A stretch of DNA of 7,644 nt from Aquamicrobium sp. (GCA_014860725.1 JACZJD010000384.1:1-7644), one strand, 5' to 3'. Positions 1 to 7,223 are shown, counted from the stretch's first letter. Made by a program: numbers and translations. Notes: a model not told the origin generated them from the sequence alone.

Positions 1-65
1 CCTCGCGGCTGCGCCGCGCCTCCTCGCCGCCCGGGCCGGCGAGGAGGCGCGGCGCAGCCGCGAGG
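1..65. repeat. Near-perfect inverted repeat (29-bp arms) at window edge
   Basis: Bases 1-29 are the exact reverse complement of bases 37-65. The 7-base centre (30-36) is itself nearly palindromic: 31-32 can pair with 34-35, and only 30/36 mismatch. The right arm reads naturally as kinase coding sequence (GEEARRSRE, a charged coiled-coil stretch). The left arm in the same frame gives an Ala/Leu/Arg-rich stretch that looks like an antisense reading. The repeat starts at base 1, so I cannot see whether it continues upstream. Either this is a fold-back chimera at a contig end or a genuine hairpin inside the gene. I favour the artefact because the arms copy a coding stretch exactly. Confidence 0.9.
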
Positions 66-2044
66 AGATCGAGCGCCTCGCCGACCGCATGCGGGAGCTG
101 CAGGAAAGCGACGAGCGCGCCCGCGGCCTGACCGACGCGCTCGGCGACATCGTCGTCCATCGCGACCGCGAGGGCCGGATCGTCTACACGAACCGGGTCC
201 TGTGCGAGCTTCTCGGCCGCGCGCCGGAGGACCTTTGCGGCCGCCGGCTGCTCGATCTCGGCATCGACATCGGCATCGTGCCGGACAGCGCCTTCAGCGA
301 CGGCGAGTGCCTGTCCTCGACGGACGTGGCCATCCGCACGCGCGAGGGCGAGCGCTGGTTCTCGTGGATCGAGCTGTCGGTGCGCGACAAGGAGAACGAC
401 GCCGTCTCGCACCGGGCGATCGCCCGCGACATCACCGCCCGCAAGCGCGCGGAGGCGGCGCTGATCTCGGCGCGCGAGCGCGCCGAGGCCGCCAACGAGG
501 CCAAGTCGCGCTTCCTCGCCACGGTCAGCCACGAGATCCGCACCCCCATGAACGGCATCATGGGCATGGCGCATCTCCTGACCGAGACCGAGCTGACGCC
601 GGAACAGCGCACCTATGTCGCCGCGGTCTCGACCTCGGCCGCCGCGCTGCTGGCGCTGATCGACGACCTTCTCGACTATTCCAAGATCGAGTTCGGCCGC
701 TTCGACCTCGAGCCGCAGCCCGTCAGTCCGCACGAGCTGGCGGAGAACGTGGTCGAGCTGATCGCGCCGCGCGCCCACGGCAAGGGCATCGGGCTCGGCT
801 GCCACGTCGCGCCCGACGTGCCGGCGCTGATCGAGGCCGATCCGGGACGGCTGCGGCAGGTGCTCATCAACATCGTCGGCAACGCGGTCAAGTTCACCGA
901 GACCGGCGGCGTGCTGGTCGAGGTCGGAATGACCGGCGACGAGGCCGGCGACGGGGCCGGGCGCCGCATCCGCTTCGGCGTCGCCGACACCGGGCCGGGC
1001 ATCGAGCGCAAGGACATCGCGCGCCTGTTCGAGGAGTTCGAGCAGGGCGACGGCACCTCGACGCGCCGGCACGGCGGAACCGGCCTCGGCCTCGCCATCT
1101 CGCGGCGCATCGTCGGCGCGATGGGCGGCACCATCGTCGCCGAGAGCGAACCGGGCAGGGGCTCGCGCTTCACGGTCGAGATTCCGGCCGCGGCCGCGGT
1201 CCCGGCGCGGCTCGACCTCGCCAGCGCGCTGGAAGGCCGGCGCACCGTCATCGTCTCGGCCAACACCATGGAGGCGCAGGCGCTCGCCCTCACCATCGCC
1301 GCGCATGGCGGCGAGGCGGCCATCGTCCGCACCGCCGAGGAAGCGGCCGTCGACCTTGTCGACAGGCACGGCTACGACATCGTCCTCGTCGACGCCGCGC
1401 TGGAGCAGAGCGACGGCCGGCTGCTGAAGCGGCTGCGCAAGGCCGGCATCGATCGGGCGGAGGCGATCATCCTGATCGCGCCCGGCGACCGGGGCAAGCT
1501 CTCCGAATACCGCGCCTGCGGCTATGGCAGCTTCCTGGTGCGGCCGGTGCGCGGGGCGACGCTGCTGCGCGTGCTCCTGTCCTCGCCCGCCGCAGTCTCG
1601 GGCGGCGGCCCGCAGGACAGGGAGGCCGGGCCCGCGGCGGCGAAGACCGCGGCGGCGGGCCTGACCGTGCTGGTGGCCGAGGACAACGACATCAACGCGC
1701 TTCTCGCCCGCTCGGCGCTGACCAAGGCCGGCCACCGGGTCGAGATCGTGCCCAACGGCAAGGCCGCGGTCGAGGCGCTGACGCAGTCCGGCGGCGCGCA
1801 CCGCTACGACGTGGTGCTGATGGACCTGCACATGCCGGTCATGGACGGGCTGGAGGCCATCTCGCTCATCCGCCGGCACGAGGAGGCCAAAGGCACGCCG
1901 GCGGTGCCGATCCTCGTCCTGTCGGCCGACAGCCAGGAGAAGACGCGCCACGGCGTCATCGCCCACGGCGCCACCGGCTTCCTGACCAAGCCGGTCGATC
2001 CCCACGCCATGATCGAGGCGGTCGAGGGCCACGCAAGGGCGTAG
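2..2044 (+). CDS. Hybrid sensor histidine kinase (PAS–HisKA–HATPase–REC–REC), 5' partial
   Basis: Two-component hybrid kinase that autophosphorylates a histidine and passes the phosphate to its own receiver; the stimulus is unknown. Residues are counted from the internal Met codon at base 89. A coiled-coil lead-in is followed by a PAS domain (about 11-117, ending in the usual DITARKRAE linker). The HisKA H-box is [10 protein letters not shown] (His148). The HATPase domain shows an N-box ([10 protein letters not shown], 261-270), G1 (DTGPGI, 300-305) and G2 (GGTGLGLAI, 329-337). A degenerate receiver spans about 385-498. A canonical receiver spans about 525-648, with acidic pair E531/D532, phospho-acceptor D579 in LMDLHMP, S612 and K634 in TKP. 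No membrane segment is visible. The frame stays open to base 2 and the Met at 89 has no nearby ribosome binding site, so the true start lies upstream. The first ~12 codons fall in the suspect inverted-repeat arm and may not be real. Domain assignment is firm; the biological role is not known. Confidence 0.93.
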   Translation, partial: LAAAPRLLAARAGEEARRSREEIERLADRMRELQESDERARGLTDALGDIVVHRDREGRIVYTNRVLCELLGRAPEDLCGRRLLDLGIDIGIVPDSAFSDGECLSSTDVAIRTREGERWFSWIELSVRDKENDAVSHRAIARDITARKRAEAALISARERAEAANEAKSRFLATVSHEIRTPMNGIMGMAHLLTETELTPEQRTYVAAVSTSAAALLALIDDLLDYSKIEFGRFDLEPQPVSPHELAENVVELIAPRAHGKGIGLGCHVAPDVPALIEADPGRLRQVLINIVGNAVKFTETGGVLVEVGMTGDEAGDGAGRRIRFGVADTGPGIERKDIARLFEEFEQGDGTSTRRHGGTGLGLAISRRIVGAMGGTIVAESEPGRGSRFTVEIPAAAAVPARLDLASALEGRRTVIVSANTMEAQALALTIAAHGGEAAIVRTAEEAAVDLVDRHGYDIVLVDAALEQSDGRLLKRLRKAGIDRAEAIILIAPGDRGKLSEYRACGYGSFLVRPVRGATLLRVLLSSPAAVSGGGPQDREAGPAAAKTAAAGLTVLVAEDNDINALLARSALTKAGHRVEIVPNGKAAVEALTQSGGAHRYDVVLMDLHMPVMDGLEAISLIRRHEEAKGTPAVPILVLSADSQEKTRHGVIAHGATGFLTKPVDPHAMIEAVEGHARA

Positions 2045-2080
2045 AGCGACGGGCGCCCGGACAAGTCCGGGCTGCCGCTC
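2044..2080 (+). terminator. Possible terminator hairpin after the histidine kinase
   Basis: A 7-bp perfect stem GCCCGGA/TCCGGGC (2055-2061 with 2066-2072) encloses the loop CAAG. An outer GAGCG/CGCTC pairing (2044-2048 with 2076-2080) extends it across an asymmetric internal loop. It begins at the last base of the kinase stop codon. No T tract follows, so intrinsic termination is uncertain; it could instead stabilise the mRNA 3' end. Confidence 0.4.
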
Positions 2081-2265
2081 CATCCGATTGATCCTGCCGC
2101 ATTTGTGCACCGCCAGTGATTCCACCTGGCTGCAAGATGCTCCGGAACCGGCCGGCCTGATACACCCTGCCGCCTTGAACCGCGGCCCCGGCCGTGAGAC
2201 CTTCGTCACACTCACGTTGCAATGCCTGCCTAAAGCGGCATCGCAAAAGGCGGTTGCGGCCCCAG

Positions 2266-2286
2266 CCGATTCGGTTTCCGATTCGG
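2266..2286. repeat. Tandem direct repeat CCGATTCGG ×2, 12-bp period
   Basis: CCGATTCGG occurs at 2266-2274 and again at 2278-2286, separated by TTT. Each unit is an odd-centred palindrome (CCGA-T-TCGG), so the pair can be read as two half-turn-spaced binding sites or as alternative short hairpins. It lies 40-60 bases upstream of the olsB-like ATG, a position suited to an operator or a 5' leader element. Function is inferred from position only. Confidence 0.5.
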
Positions 2287-2303
2287 GGTCGGCACGCAGC
2301 CGC

Positions 2304-2317
2304 GGAGGAGCGAGGAG
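2304..2317 (+). promoter_or_regulatory. Ribosome binding site deciding the olsB-like start
   Basis: GGAGGAG (2304-2310) and GAGGAG (2312-2317) are two purine-rich anti-16S matches. The second sits 8 bases before the ATG at 2326, an ideal spacing. This supports that start over an in-frame ATG at 2194, which would add 44 Arg-rich residues. Confidence 0.7.
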
Positions 2318-2325
2318 ACCGAGCC

Positions 2326-3228
2326 ATGCGCAACATCGTGACGGAAACCGCCCCAACCGTCTCCCTTGCCGGCCCCCTTGCCGGGCAAGCAGCGTCGGGA
2401 GCGATCCTGTTCTCCGGCCTTTCGGCCGGCGCCACGCTCGGCCGCATCGGCACGATCGAGGTGCGGCTGGCCCGCAACGAGGCCGAGGTGGCGGCCGCGC
2501 AGGAGGTGCGCTACCGCGTCTTCCACGAGGAGCTCGGCGCGCGGGCCTCGGCCGCCGACGCCATGGCGCGCCGCGACGCCGACCGCTTCGACGAGGTCTG
2601 CGATCACCTGCTCGTCCTCGACGCCAGCCTTGCCGGGCCGGAGCACCGCCGCATCGTCGGCACCTACCGGCTGATGCGGCAGGAATGCGCGGCCGCGGCC
2701 GGCGGCTTCTATTCGAGCGACGAGTTCGAGCTCGACGCGCTGGTCGCGCGCCATCCCGGCCTGCGCTTCCTCGAGCTCGGCCGCTCCTGCGTGCTGCCGG
2801 AATACCGCTCCAAGCGCACCATCGAGGTGCTGTGGCAGGGCATCTGGGCCTATGTGAACCATTACGGCATCGGCGCGATGACCGGCTGCGCCTCGTTCCA
2901 CGGCACGGTGCCGGCGGCGCACGCCGAGGCGCTGTCGTTCCTTGCCCAGAACTGCCGCGCCGAGGGCGACTGGCAGGTCTCGGCCGTGGCCTCGCGCTTC
3001 CACACCATGGATCTGATGCCGGCCGAGGCGGTCAATGCCCGCGCCGCGCTCGCCACCATGCCGCCGCTGATCAAGGGCTACCTCAGGCTCGGCGCGCGCA
3101 TCGGCGACGGCTGCGTGGTCGATCACGCCTTCGGCACCACCGACGTGTTCGTGGTGCTGCCGGTCGGCACGATCTCGGCCCGCTACGTCAACCATTACGG
3201 GGCCGACGCCACCCGCTTCGCGGCGTGA
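2326..3228 (+). CDS. olsB: L-ornithine Nα-acyltransferase (OlsB-like, GNAT fold)
   Basis: Predicted to transfer a 3-hydroxyacyl group from acyl-ACP to the α-amino group of ornithine, giving lyso-ornithine lipid. This is the first step of ornithine-lipid synthesis, a phosphorus-free membrane lipid that rhizobia typically raise under phosphate limitation. The protein has 300 residues, close to the size I recall for rhizobial OlsB. The N-terminal ~42 residues are low-complexity. Family-like features follow: IEVRLARNEAEVAAAQEVRYRVF (44-66), the ELGRSCVLPEYRSKRTIEVLW core (150-170), and a C-terminal GYLRLGARIGDG with TTDVFVVLPVG (251-281), typical of the Acetyltransf_5 family. The start at 2326 is chosen for its ribosome binding site. 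Synteny beside a malic enzyme and mutS, as I recall for S. meliloti olsB, strengthens the call. The partner olsA is not in the window. A related GNAT acyltransferase with another amine acceptor cannot be excluded. Confidence 0.8.
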   Translation: MRNIVTETAPTVSLAGPLAGQAASGAILFSGLSAGATLGRIGTIEVRLARNEAEVAAAQEVRYRVFHEELGARASAADAMARRDADRFDEVCDHLLVLDASLAGPEHRRIVGTYRLMRQECAAAAGGFYSSDEFELDALVARHPGLRFLELGRSCVLPEYRSKRTIEVLWQGIWAYVNHYGIGAMTGCASFHGTVPAAHAEALSFLAQNCRAEGDWQVSAVASRFHTMDLMPAEAVNARAALATMPPLIKGYLRLGARIGDGCVVDHAFGTTDVFVVLPVGTISARYVNHYGADATRFAA

Positions 3229-3249
3229 GGCGGAGCCGCCGGGGCGGCT
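3229..3249. terminator. Short GC hairpin between convergent stop codons
   Basis: The olsB-like gene stops at 3228 and the minus-strand ligase stops at 3248-3250, leaving 19 bases between them. AGCCGC (3234-3239) pairs with GCGGCT (3244-3249) around the loop CGGG. GGCGG/CCGCC (3229-3233 with 3236-3240) is a competing fold. A symmetric stem between convergent genes fits a bidirectional terminator, but no T tract is present on either strand. Confidence 0.35.
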
Positions 3250-4768
3250 ACGCCTTCGCCAGCGTCGCCCTCAGCTCGGTCTTCAGCACCTTGCCGTAGC
3301 TGTTCTTGGGCAGCTCGTCGCGGAAGACGTAGCGCTTCGGCTTCTTGAACGAGGCGATTTCCCGCAGGCACCATGCCTCCAGCTCGGCCGGATCGGCCGC
3401 CATGCCGGCGCGCAGCACGACGAAGGCGGCGACGTCCTCGCCCCACTCGGCGCTCGGCGCGCCGACCACCGACACCTCCAGCACGGCCGGATGGCGCGCC
3501 AGCACCTCCTCGACCTCGCGCGGATAGATGTTGGTGCCGCCGGAGATGATGACGTCCTTGGAGCGGTCGGTGAGCGTCAGGAAGCCGTCGGCGTCGAGCA
3601 TGCCGACATCGCCGGTGTGCAGCCAGCCATGGGCGAGCGTCGCGGCGGTGGCTTGCGCGTTGTTCCAGTAGCCCTTCATCACCGTCTCGCCGCGCACGAG
3701 AATCTCGCCCGGCTCGCCGAGCGTGCCGTCTGGCCTGCCGTCCGGCCCGGCGATCGCCACCTCCACCGTCGCCATCGCCTGCCCGACCGAGGCGCGGCGG
3801 CGGGCGTGATCGGGGTGGGTGCGGTCGGCGATCAGCTCGCGCCGCAGCGAGGTGATCGTCATCGGGCTTTCGGCCTGGCCGTAGATCTGCACGAAGCGCG
3901 GGCCGAACAGCGCCAGCGCATCCTCGATGTCGGCGAGATACATCGGCCCGCCGCCATAGACGACCGTGCGGATGCCCTCGCCGCGATAGCCCGCCCCGCG
4001 CGCCCACTCGACGAGGCGCTTGACCATGGTGGGCGCGGCGAACATCACCGTCTGGCCGAAATGCCGCGACAGCGACGCGATCTCGGCCGGGTCGAAGCCC
4101 TTCGACACCGGGAAGACATGCGCCCCGCCCGCGCGCACGAAGACGAAGTTGTAGAGCCCTGCCCCGTGCGAGATCGGCGCGGCGTAGATCGTCGCCTGAT
4201 CGGGCGCGACCTGATCGACGTCGAGCGCGTAGGCGAGGCTCATCGCCCTGAGATTGTCGTGGGTGAGCATCACGCCCTTGGGCCGGCCCGTGGTGCCGGA
4301 GCTGTAGAACAGCCACGCCGTGTCGTCGCCGGCGACCGGGGCGGGCGCGGCAGCGCCGTCGCCAGCCATCGCCGCCCAGTCGGGCGAGCCGTGCGCGATC
4401 TCGCGGCAGCCGGCGGGAAGCGCCGCCTCGCGGCCAACCGCACCGTCACCGGAGACAAGGAGCTTCGCGCCCGAATTCTCCACGATCCACGCCACCTCGC
4501 GCGGATGCAACTTGTTGTTGACCGGCACGATCACCGCGCCCAGCCACCACACCGCGTAGAACAGCTCAAGATAGTCGGGCACGTTCTTGAGGAACACCGC
4601 GACACGGTCGCCGCGCCCGACGCCGTGGTGGGCGGCCATGCCGGCGGCGCGGGCGCGAACCCTCGCGGCCAGCTCGCCATAGGTCGCGACCTGCTCCGTG
4701 CCCAGAAACACGGCCGGCGCCTGCGGTTTCGCGCGCGCCGTCGCCTCCAGCCATCCGGCGATGTTCAT
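3248..4768 (-). CDS. Class I adenylate-forming acyl-CoA ligase (FadD-like), substrate unknown
   Basis: An ANL-superfamily enzyme, expected to activate a carboxylic acid with ATP to an acyl-AMP and then form the CoA thioester in the cytoplasm. The protein has 506 residues from the chosen start, with no signal peptide or membrane anchor. The phosphate-binding loop is YSSGTTGRPKGV (155-166). The A5 motif is YGQAES (296-301), with Ala where YGxTE is usual. The hinge region carries HTGD (384-387) and DRSKDVIISGGTNIYPREVE (401-420). The A10 lysine is K493 in KNSYGK. All core catalytic positions look intact. The ATG at 4768 has GGGGAGGG 10 bases upstream, and MNIAGWL is a natural family N-terminus. 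A GTG at 4819 overlaps the malic-enzyme stop as GTGA and would add 17 residues. The gene follows the malic enzyme on the same strand and probably shares its transcript. Fatty, aromatic and short-chain acids are all possible substrates; I would not assign one. Confidence 0.88.
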   Translation of the reverse strand: MNIAGWLEATARAKPQAPAVFLGTEQVATYGELAARVRARAAGMAAHHGVGRGDRVAVFLKNVPDYLELFYAVWWLGAVIVPVNNKLHPREVAWIVENSGAKLLVSGDGAVGREAALPAGCREIAHGSPDWAAMAGDGAAAPAPVAGDDTAWLFYSSGTTGRPKGVMLTHDNLRAMSLAYALDVDQVAPDQATIYAAPISHGAGLYNFVFVRAGGAHVFPVSKGFDPAEIASLSRHFGQTVMFAAPTMVKRLVEWARGAGYRGEGIRTVVYGGGPMYLADIEDALALFGPRFVQIYGQAESPMTITSLRRELIADRTHPDHARRRASVGQAMATVEVAIAGPDGRPDGTLGEPGEILVRGETVMKGYWNNAQATAATLAHGWLHTGDVGMLDADGFLTLTDRSKDVIISGGTNIYPREVEEVLARHPAVLEVSVVGAPSAEWGEDVAAFVVLRAGMAADPAELEAWCLREIASFKKPKRYVFRDELPKNSYGKVLKTELRATLAKA

Positions 4769-4778
4769 TCCGGCCTGT

Positions 4779-4786
4779 CCCTCCCC
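4779..4786 (-). promoter_or_regulatory. Ribosome binding site deciding the ligase start
   Basis: On the minus strand this reads GGGGAGGG, 10 bases before the ATG at 4766-4768. The alternative GTG at 4817-4819 has only a G-run (GCGGGGGC) directly before it, so the ATG is preferred. The GTGA overlap with the upstream stop keeps translational coupling from the longer start possible. Confidence 0.55.
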
Positions 4787-4815
4787 GTGCGGCCCTCCGT
4801 CACCGGCGGAAACGT

Positions 4816-7101
4816 TCACGCCCCCGCATTGTAGGCGGCGATGGCCGCCATGTTGACGATGTCGGAATCCTTGGCGTTGAGCGACACGATCTGCACCGGC
4901 TTGTTCAAGCCGACGAGCAGCGGGCCGATCACGGTCGAGCCGCCGAGCTCCTGCAGCATCTTGGTGGCGATGGAGGCCGAGTGGTAGGCCGGCATGATCA
5001 GCACGTTGGCCGGGCCGGAAAGGCGGCAGAACGGGTATTGCCGCATCAGGGTCGGGTTCAGCGCCACGTCGGCCGCCATCTCGCCGTCATACTCGAAGTC
5101 GACGCGGCGCTTGTCGAGGATGCGCACGGCCTCCTGCACCCGCTCCGAGCGCTCGCCCTGCGGGTGGCCGAAGGTGGAATAGGCGAGGAGCGCCACGCGC
5201 GGCTCGTAGCCCATGCGCCGGGCGAAGCCCGCCGCCTCCTCGGCGATGTCGGCGATCTCGACCGAATCCGGCATGTCATGCACGGCCGTGTCTGCGACGA
5301 TGACGGTGCGGCCCCGCGCCAGCGCCACCGACGCGCCGATCACCCGGTGGCCGGGCTTGGCGTCGATGATGCGGCGCACGTCCTGCAGCGCCGTCGAATA
5401 GTTGCGCGTCACGCCCGTCACCACCGCGTCGGCGTCGCCCAGCGCCACCATGCAGGCGGCGAAATGGTTGCGGTCGTTGTTGATCAGGCGCTGGCAGTCG
5501 CGCAGCAGGTAGCCCTTGCGCTGCATCCGCTCGTACAGATAGTCGGCATAGACGCCGTTGCGGCGCGACAGGCGGGCATTGACCAGCTCGATGCCGGGCC
5601 GGTCGAGATCGACGCCGGCGTTCCTCGCATTCTCGCGGATCACATCGTCGCGGCCGATCAGGATCGCCGTGCCGAGCCTCTGGTTGACGTAGGAGACGGC
5701 GGCGCGCATCACCTGCTCCTCCTCGCCCTCGGCGAAGACGACGCGCTTGGGCTGGCGGCGCACCCGGTCGTAGATGCGCTGGAGCGTCGAGGCGATGGGG
5801 TCGCGGCGGGCGGAAAGCTCCTGCCGGTACTTCTCCATGTCGAGAATGGGCCGGCCGGCGACGCCGGAATCCATCGCCGCCCGCGCCACGGCCGAGGGGA
5901 TCGACGAGATCAGCCGCGGATCGAACGGCACCGGGATGATGTAGTTGGGGCCGAATTTCGGCCGGTTGCCCTGATAGGCGGCGGCGACGTCGTCGGGCAC
6001 GTCCTCGCGCGCCAGCGCGGCCAGCGCCCGCGCCGCCGCGATCTTCATGGCATCGTTGATGGTGGTGGCGCGCACGTCGAGCGCGCCGCGGAAGATGTAG
6101 GGGAAGCCGAGGACGTTGTTGACCTGGTTCGGGTAGTCGGAGCGGCCCGTGGCCATGATGGCGTCGGTGCGGATCTCGGCCACCTCCTCCGGCGTGATCT
6201 CCGGGTCGGGATTGGCCATGGCGAAGATGATCGGGTTCTTGGCCAGCGACTGGATCATGGCCGTGGTGAAGGCGCCCTTGGCCGACAGGCCGAACACCAC
6301 GTCGGCGCCGTCCATGGCCTCGGCCAGCGTGCGCTTGTCGGTCTCGATGGCGTGGGCCGACTTCCACTGGTTCATGCCTTCCTTGCGGCCCTTGTAGACC
6401 ACGCCCTTGGTGTCGCACAGGATGACATTCTCGGGCGCGAAGCCCATCGCCTTGACCAGCTCGATGCAGGCGATGCCGGCCGAGCCCGCGCCGTTGCAGA
6501 CGAGCCTGGCCGTCTTCATGTCGCGGCCGGTGATCTCCAGCGCGTTGATCAGGCCGGCGGCGGCGATGATCGCGGTGCCGTGCTGGTCGTCGTGGAAGAC
6601 GGGGATGTCCATCAACTCGCGGAGCCGTTGCTCGATGATGAAGCATTCCGGCGCCTTGATGTCCTCGAGGTTGATGCCGCCGAAGGAGGGGCCGAGGAAG
6701 CGCACGCAGTTGATGAACTCGTCGGCGTCGCGGGTGTCGACCTCGAGGTCGATGGCGTCGACGTCGGCGAAGCGCTTGAACAGCACCGCCTTGCCCTCCA
6801 TCACCGGCTTCGACGCCAGCGCCCCGAGGTCGCCGAGGCCGAGGATGGCGGTGCCGTTGGAGATGACGGCGACGAGGTTGCCGCGCGTGGTGTAGTCGAA
6901 GGCGCGGCTGGGGTCCTCGGCGATGGCCTTGACGGGTGCTGCGACGCCCGGCGAATAGGCCAGCGACAGGTCGCGCTGCGTGGTCATCGGCTTGGTCGGG
7001 CTGATCTCGAGCTTGCCCGGACGTCCGGCGGCATGAAAATCGAGTGCTTCCTGGGCGCTCACGGAAGGCCCGGCCTCCGTGTTCCTGTCTTTCAGCGGCA
7101 T
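4816..7101 (-). CDS. maeB: NADP-type malic enzyme with C-terminal phosphotransacetylase-like domain (MaeB/Tme)
   Basis: Oxidatively decarboxylates L-malate to pyruvate and CO2 with reduction of NADP+ (or NAD+), feeding pyruvate from C4 acids and supplying NADPH in the cytosol. The protein has 761 residues, the size of the rhizobial Tme/Dme class. The malic domain has the catalytic tyrosine in SLAYSPGVAAP (Tyr49), the active-site lysine (Lys104), and metal ligands in EDIKAPE (E146, D147) and FHDDQHGTA (D171/D172). The Rossmann domain has GAGSAG (204-209) and ANPDPEI (296-302). From about 440 to the end is a phosphotransacetylase-like domain, which in this family is an allosteric acetyl-CoA sensor rather than an enzyme. 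Here the position of the catalytic Arg appears to be Leu741. The ATG at 7101 has GGGGAAGGA 13 bases upstream, a slightly long spacing. Its place beside mutS favours Tme (NADP-dependent) over Dme, by recalled S. meliloti synteny; cofactor preference is not readable with certainty. Confidence 0.95.
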   Translation of the reverse strand: MPLKDRNTEAGPSVSAQEALDFHAAGRPGKLEISPTKPMTTQRDLSLAYSPGVAAPVKAIAEDPSRAFDYTTRGNLVAVISNGTAILGLGDLGALASKPVMEGKAVLFKRFADVDAIDLEVDTRDADEFINCVRFLGPSFGGINLEDIKAPECFIIEQRLRELMDIPVFHDDQHGTAIIAAAGLINALEITGRDMKTARLVCNGAGSAGIACIELVKAMGFAPENVILCDTKGVVYKGRKEGMNQWKSAHAIETDKRTLAEAMDGADVVFGLSAKGAFTTAMIQSLAKNPIIFAMANPDPEITPEEVAEIRTDAIMATGRSDYPNQVNNVLGFPYIFRGALDVRATTINDAMKIAAARALAALAREDVPDDVAAAYQGNRPKFGPNYIIPVPFDPRLISSIPSAVARAAMDSGVAGRPILDMEKYRQELSARRDPIASTLQRIYDRVRRQPKRVVFAEGEEEQVMRAAVSYVNQRLGTAILIGRDDVIRENARNAGVDLDRPGIELVNARLSRRNGVYADYLYERMQRKGYLLRDCQRLINNDRNHFAACMVALGDADAVVTGVTRNYSTALQDVRRIIDAKPGHRVIGASVALARGRTVIVADTAVHDMPDSVEIADIAEEAAGFARRMGYEPRVALLAYSTFGHPQGERSERVQEAVRILDKRRVDFEYDGEMAADVALNPTLMRQYPFCRLSGPANVLIMPAYHSASIATKMLQELGGSTVIGPLLVGLNKPVQIVSLNAKDSDIVNMAAIAAYNAGA

Positions 7102-7173
7102 GTTGGTGTCCGTATCCTTCCCCGGCGGCGCCTTTCTGTGGAGTTTTGCCGAAGCGCCGCGAATAAGGCTACA

Positions 7174-7196
7174 CTTGGCGGCTGCAAAACGCCAAG
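7174..7196. repeat. Inverted repeat CTTGGCG-N9-CGCCAAG in the divergent promoter region
   Basis: CTTGGCG (7174-7180) is the exact reverse complement of CGCCAAG (7190-7196), with nine bases between. It begins at the end of the proposed mutS -10 box and encloses the proposed malic-enzyme -35 box. It could be an operator acting on both genes or a hairpin in the mutS leader. The centre-to-centre arm spacing of 16 bases is longer than one helical turn. Confidence 0.55.
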
Positions 7197-7217
7197 CAGG
7201 AAAACCGCTTTTCGCCA

Positions 7218-7223
7218 GAAGGG
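7218..7223 (+). promoter_or_regulatory. mutS: Ribosome binding site supporting a TTG start for mutS
   Basis: GAAGGG lies 9 bases before the TTG at 7233. The reading frame is closed upstream by TAA at 7164-7166. Later in-frame starts are GTG 7275 and ATG 7311. The TTG is favoured because its ribosome binding site is well placed and because MutS proteins of this group, as I recall them, carry about 20 residues before the TPMM(E/Q)QYIEIK segment. Confidence 0.5.

Larger units (their letters stand above)
2045..2325. other. Intergenic region upstream of olsB-like gene
   Basis: These 281 bases separate the kinase stop from the chosen acyltransferase start. They hold the hairpin next to the kinase stop, a doubled CCGATTCGG motif near 2266-2286, and two purine-rich ribosome-binding stretches just before the ATG. 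The region must carry the promoter of the acyltransferase if that gene is transcribed independently, but I see no convincing -35/-10 pair. No small gene with a credible ribosome binding site is seen; frames that read through the region are continuations of shadow frames of the neighbours. Confidence 0.6.

Noticed and set aside
89..91. Met codon as the true start of the histidine kinase
   Set aside because: The frame is open upstream with coiled-coil coding character, and there is no suitably spaced ribosome binding site; the gene is truncated by the window edge.
202..2091. A 629-codon open frame on the plus strand overlapping the histidine kinase
   Set aside because: Extremely Arg/Ala/Gly-rich frame with no domain; it is a +1 shadow of the kinase frame.
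2200..2226. Possible PHO box (CTTCGTCACACTCACGTTGC) expected for a phosphate-regulated olsB
   Set aside because: The first half-site matches the CTGTCAT consensus at only about four of seven bases and the second at about two, so it is not supportable.
2194..2325. 44-residue N-terminal extension of the olsB-like protein from an ATG at 2194
   Set aside because: The extension is Arg-rich and covers the regulatory-looking repeats, and the ATG at 2326 has a far better ribosome binding site.
2088..3299. Long open frames over the olsB-like gene on both strands (2088-3299 plus; 2230-3195 minus)
   Set aside because: Neither shows family motifs or a credible ribosome binding site; both are composition-driven shadows of the acyltransferase.
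3491..4834. A 447-codon open frame antisense to the acyl-CoA ligase
   Set aside because: Low-complexity, Arg/Gly/Asp-rich shadow of a gene whose catalytic motifs are all intact on the minus strand.
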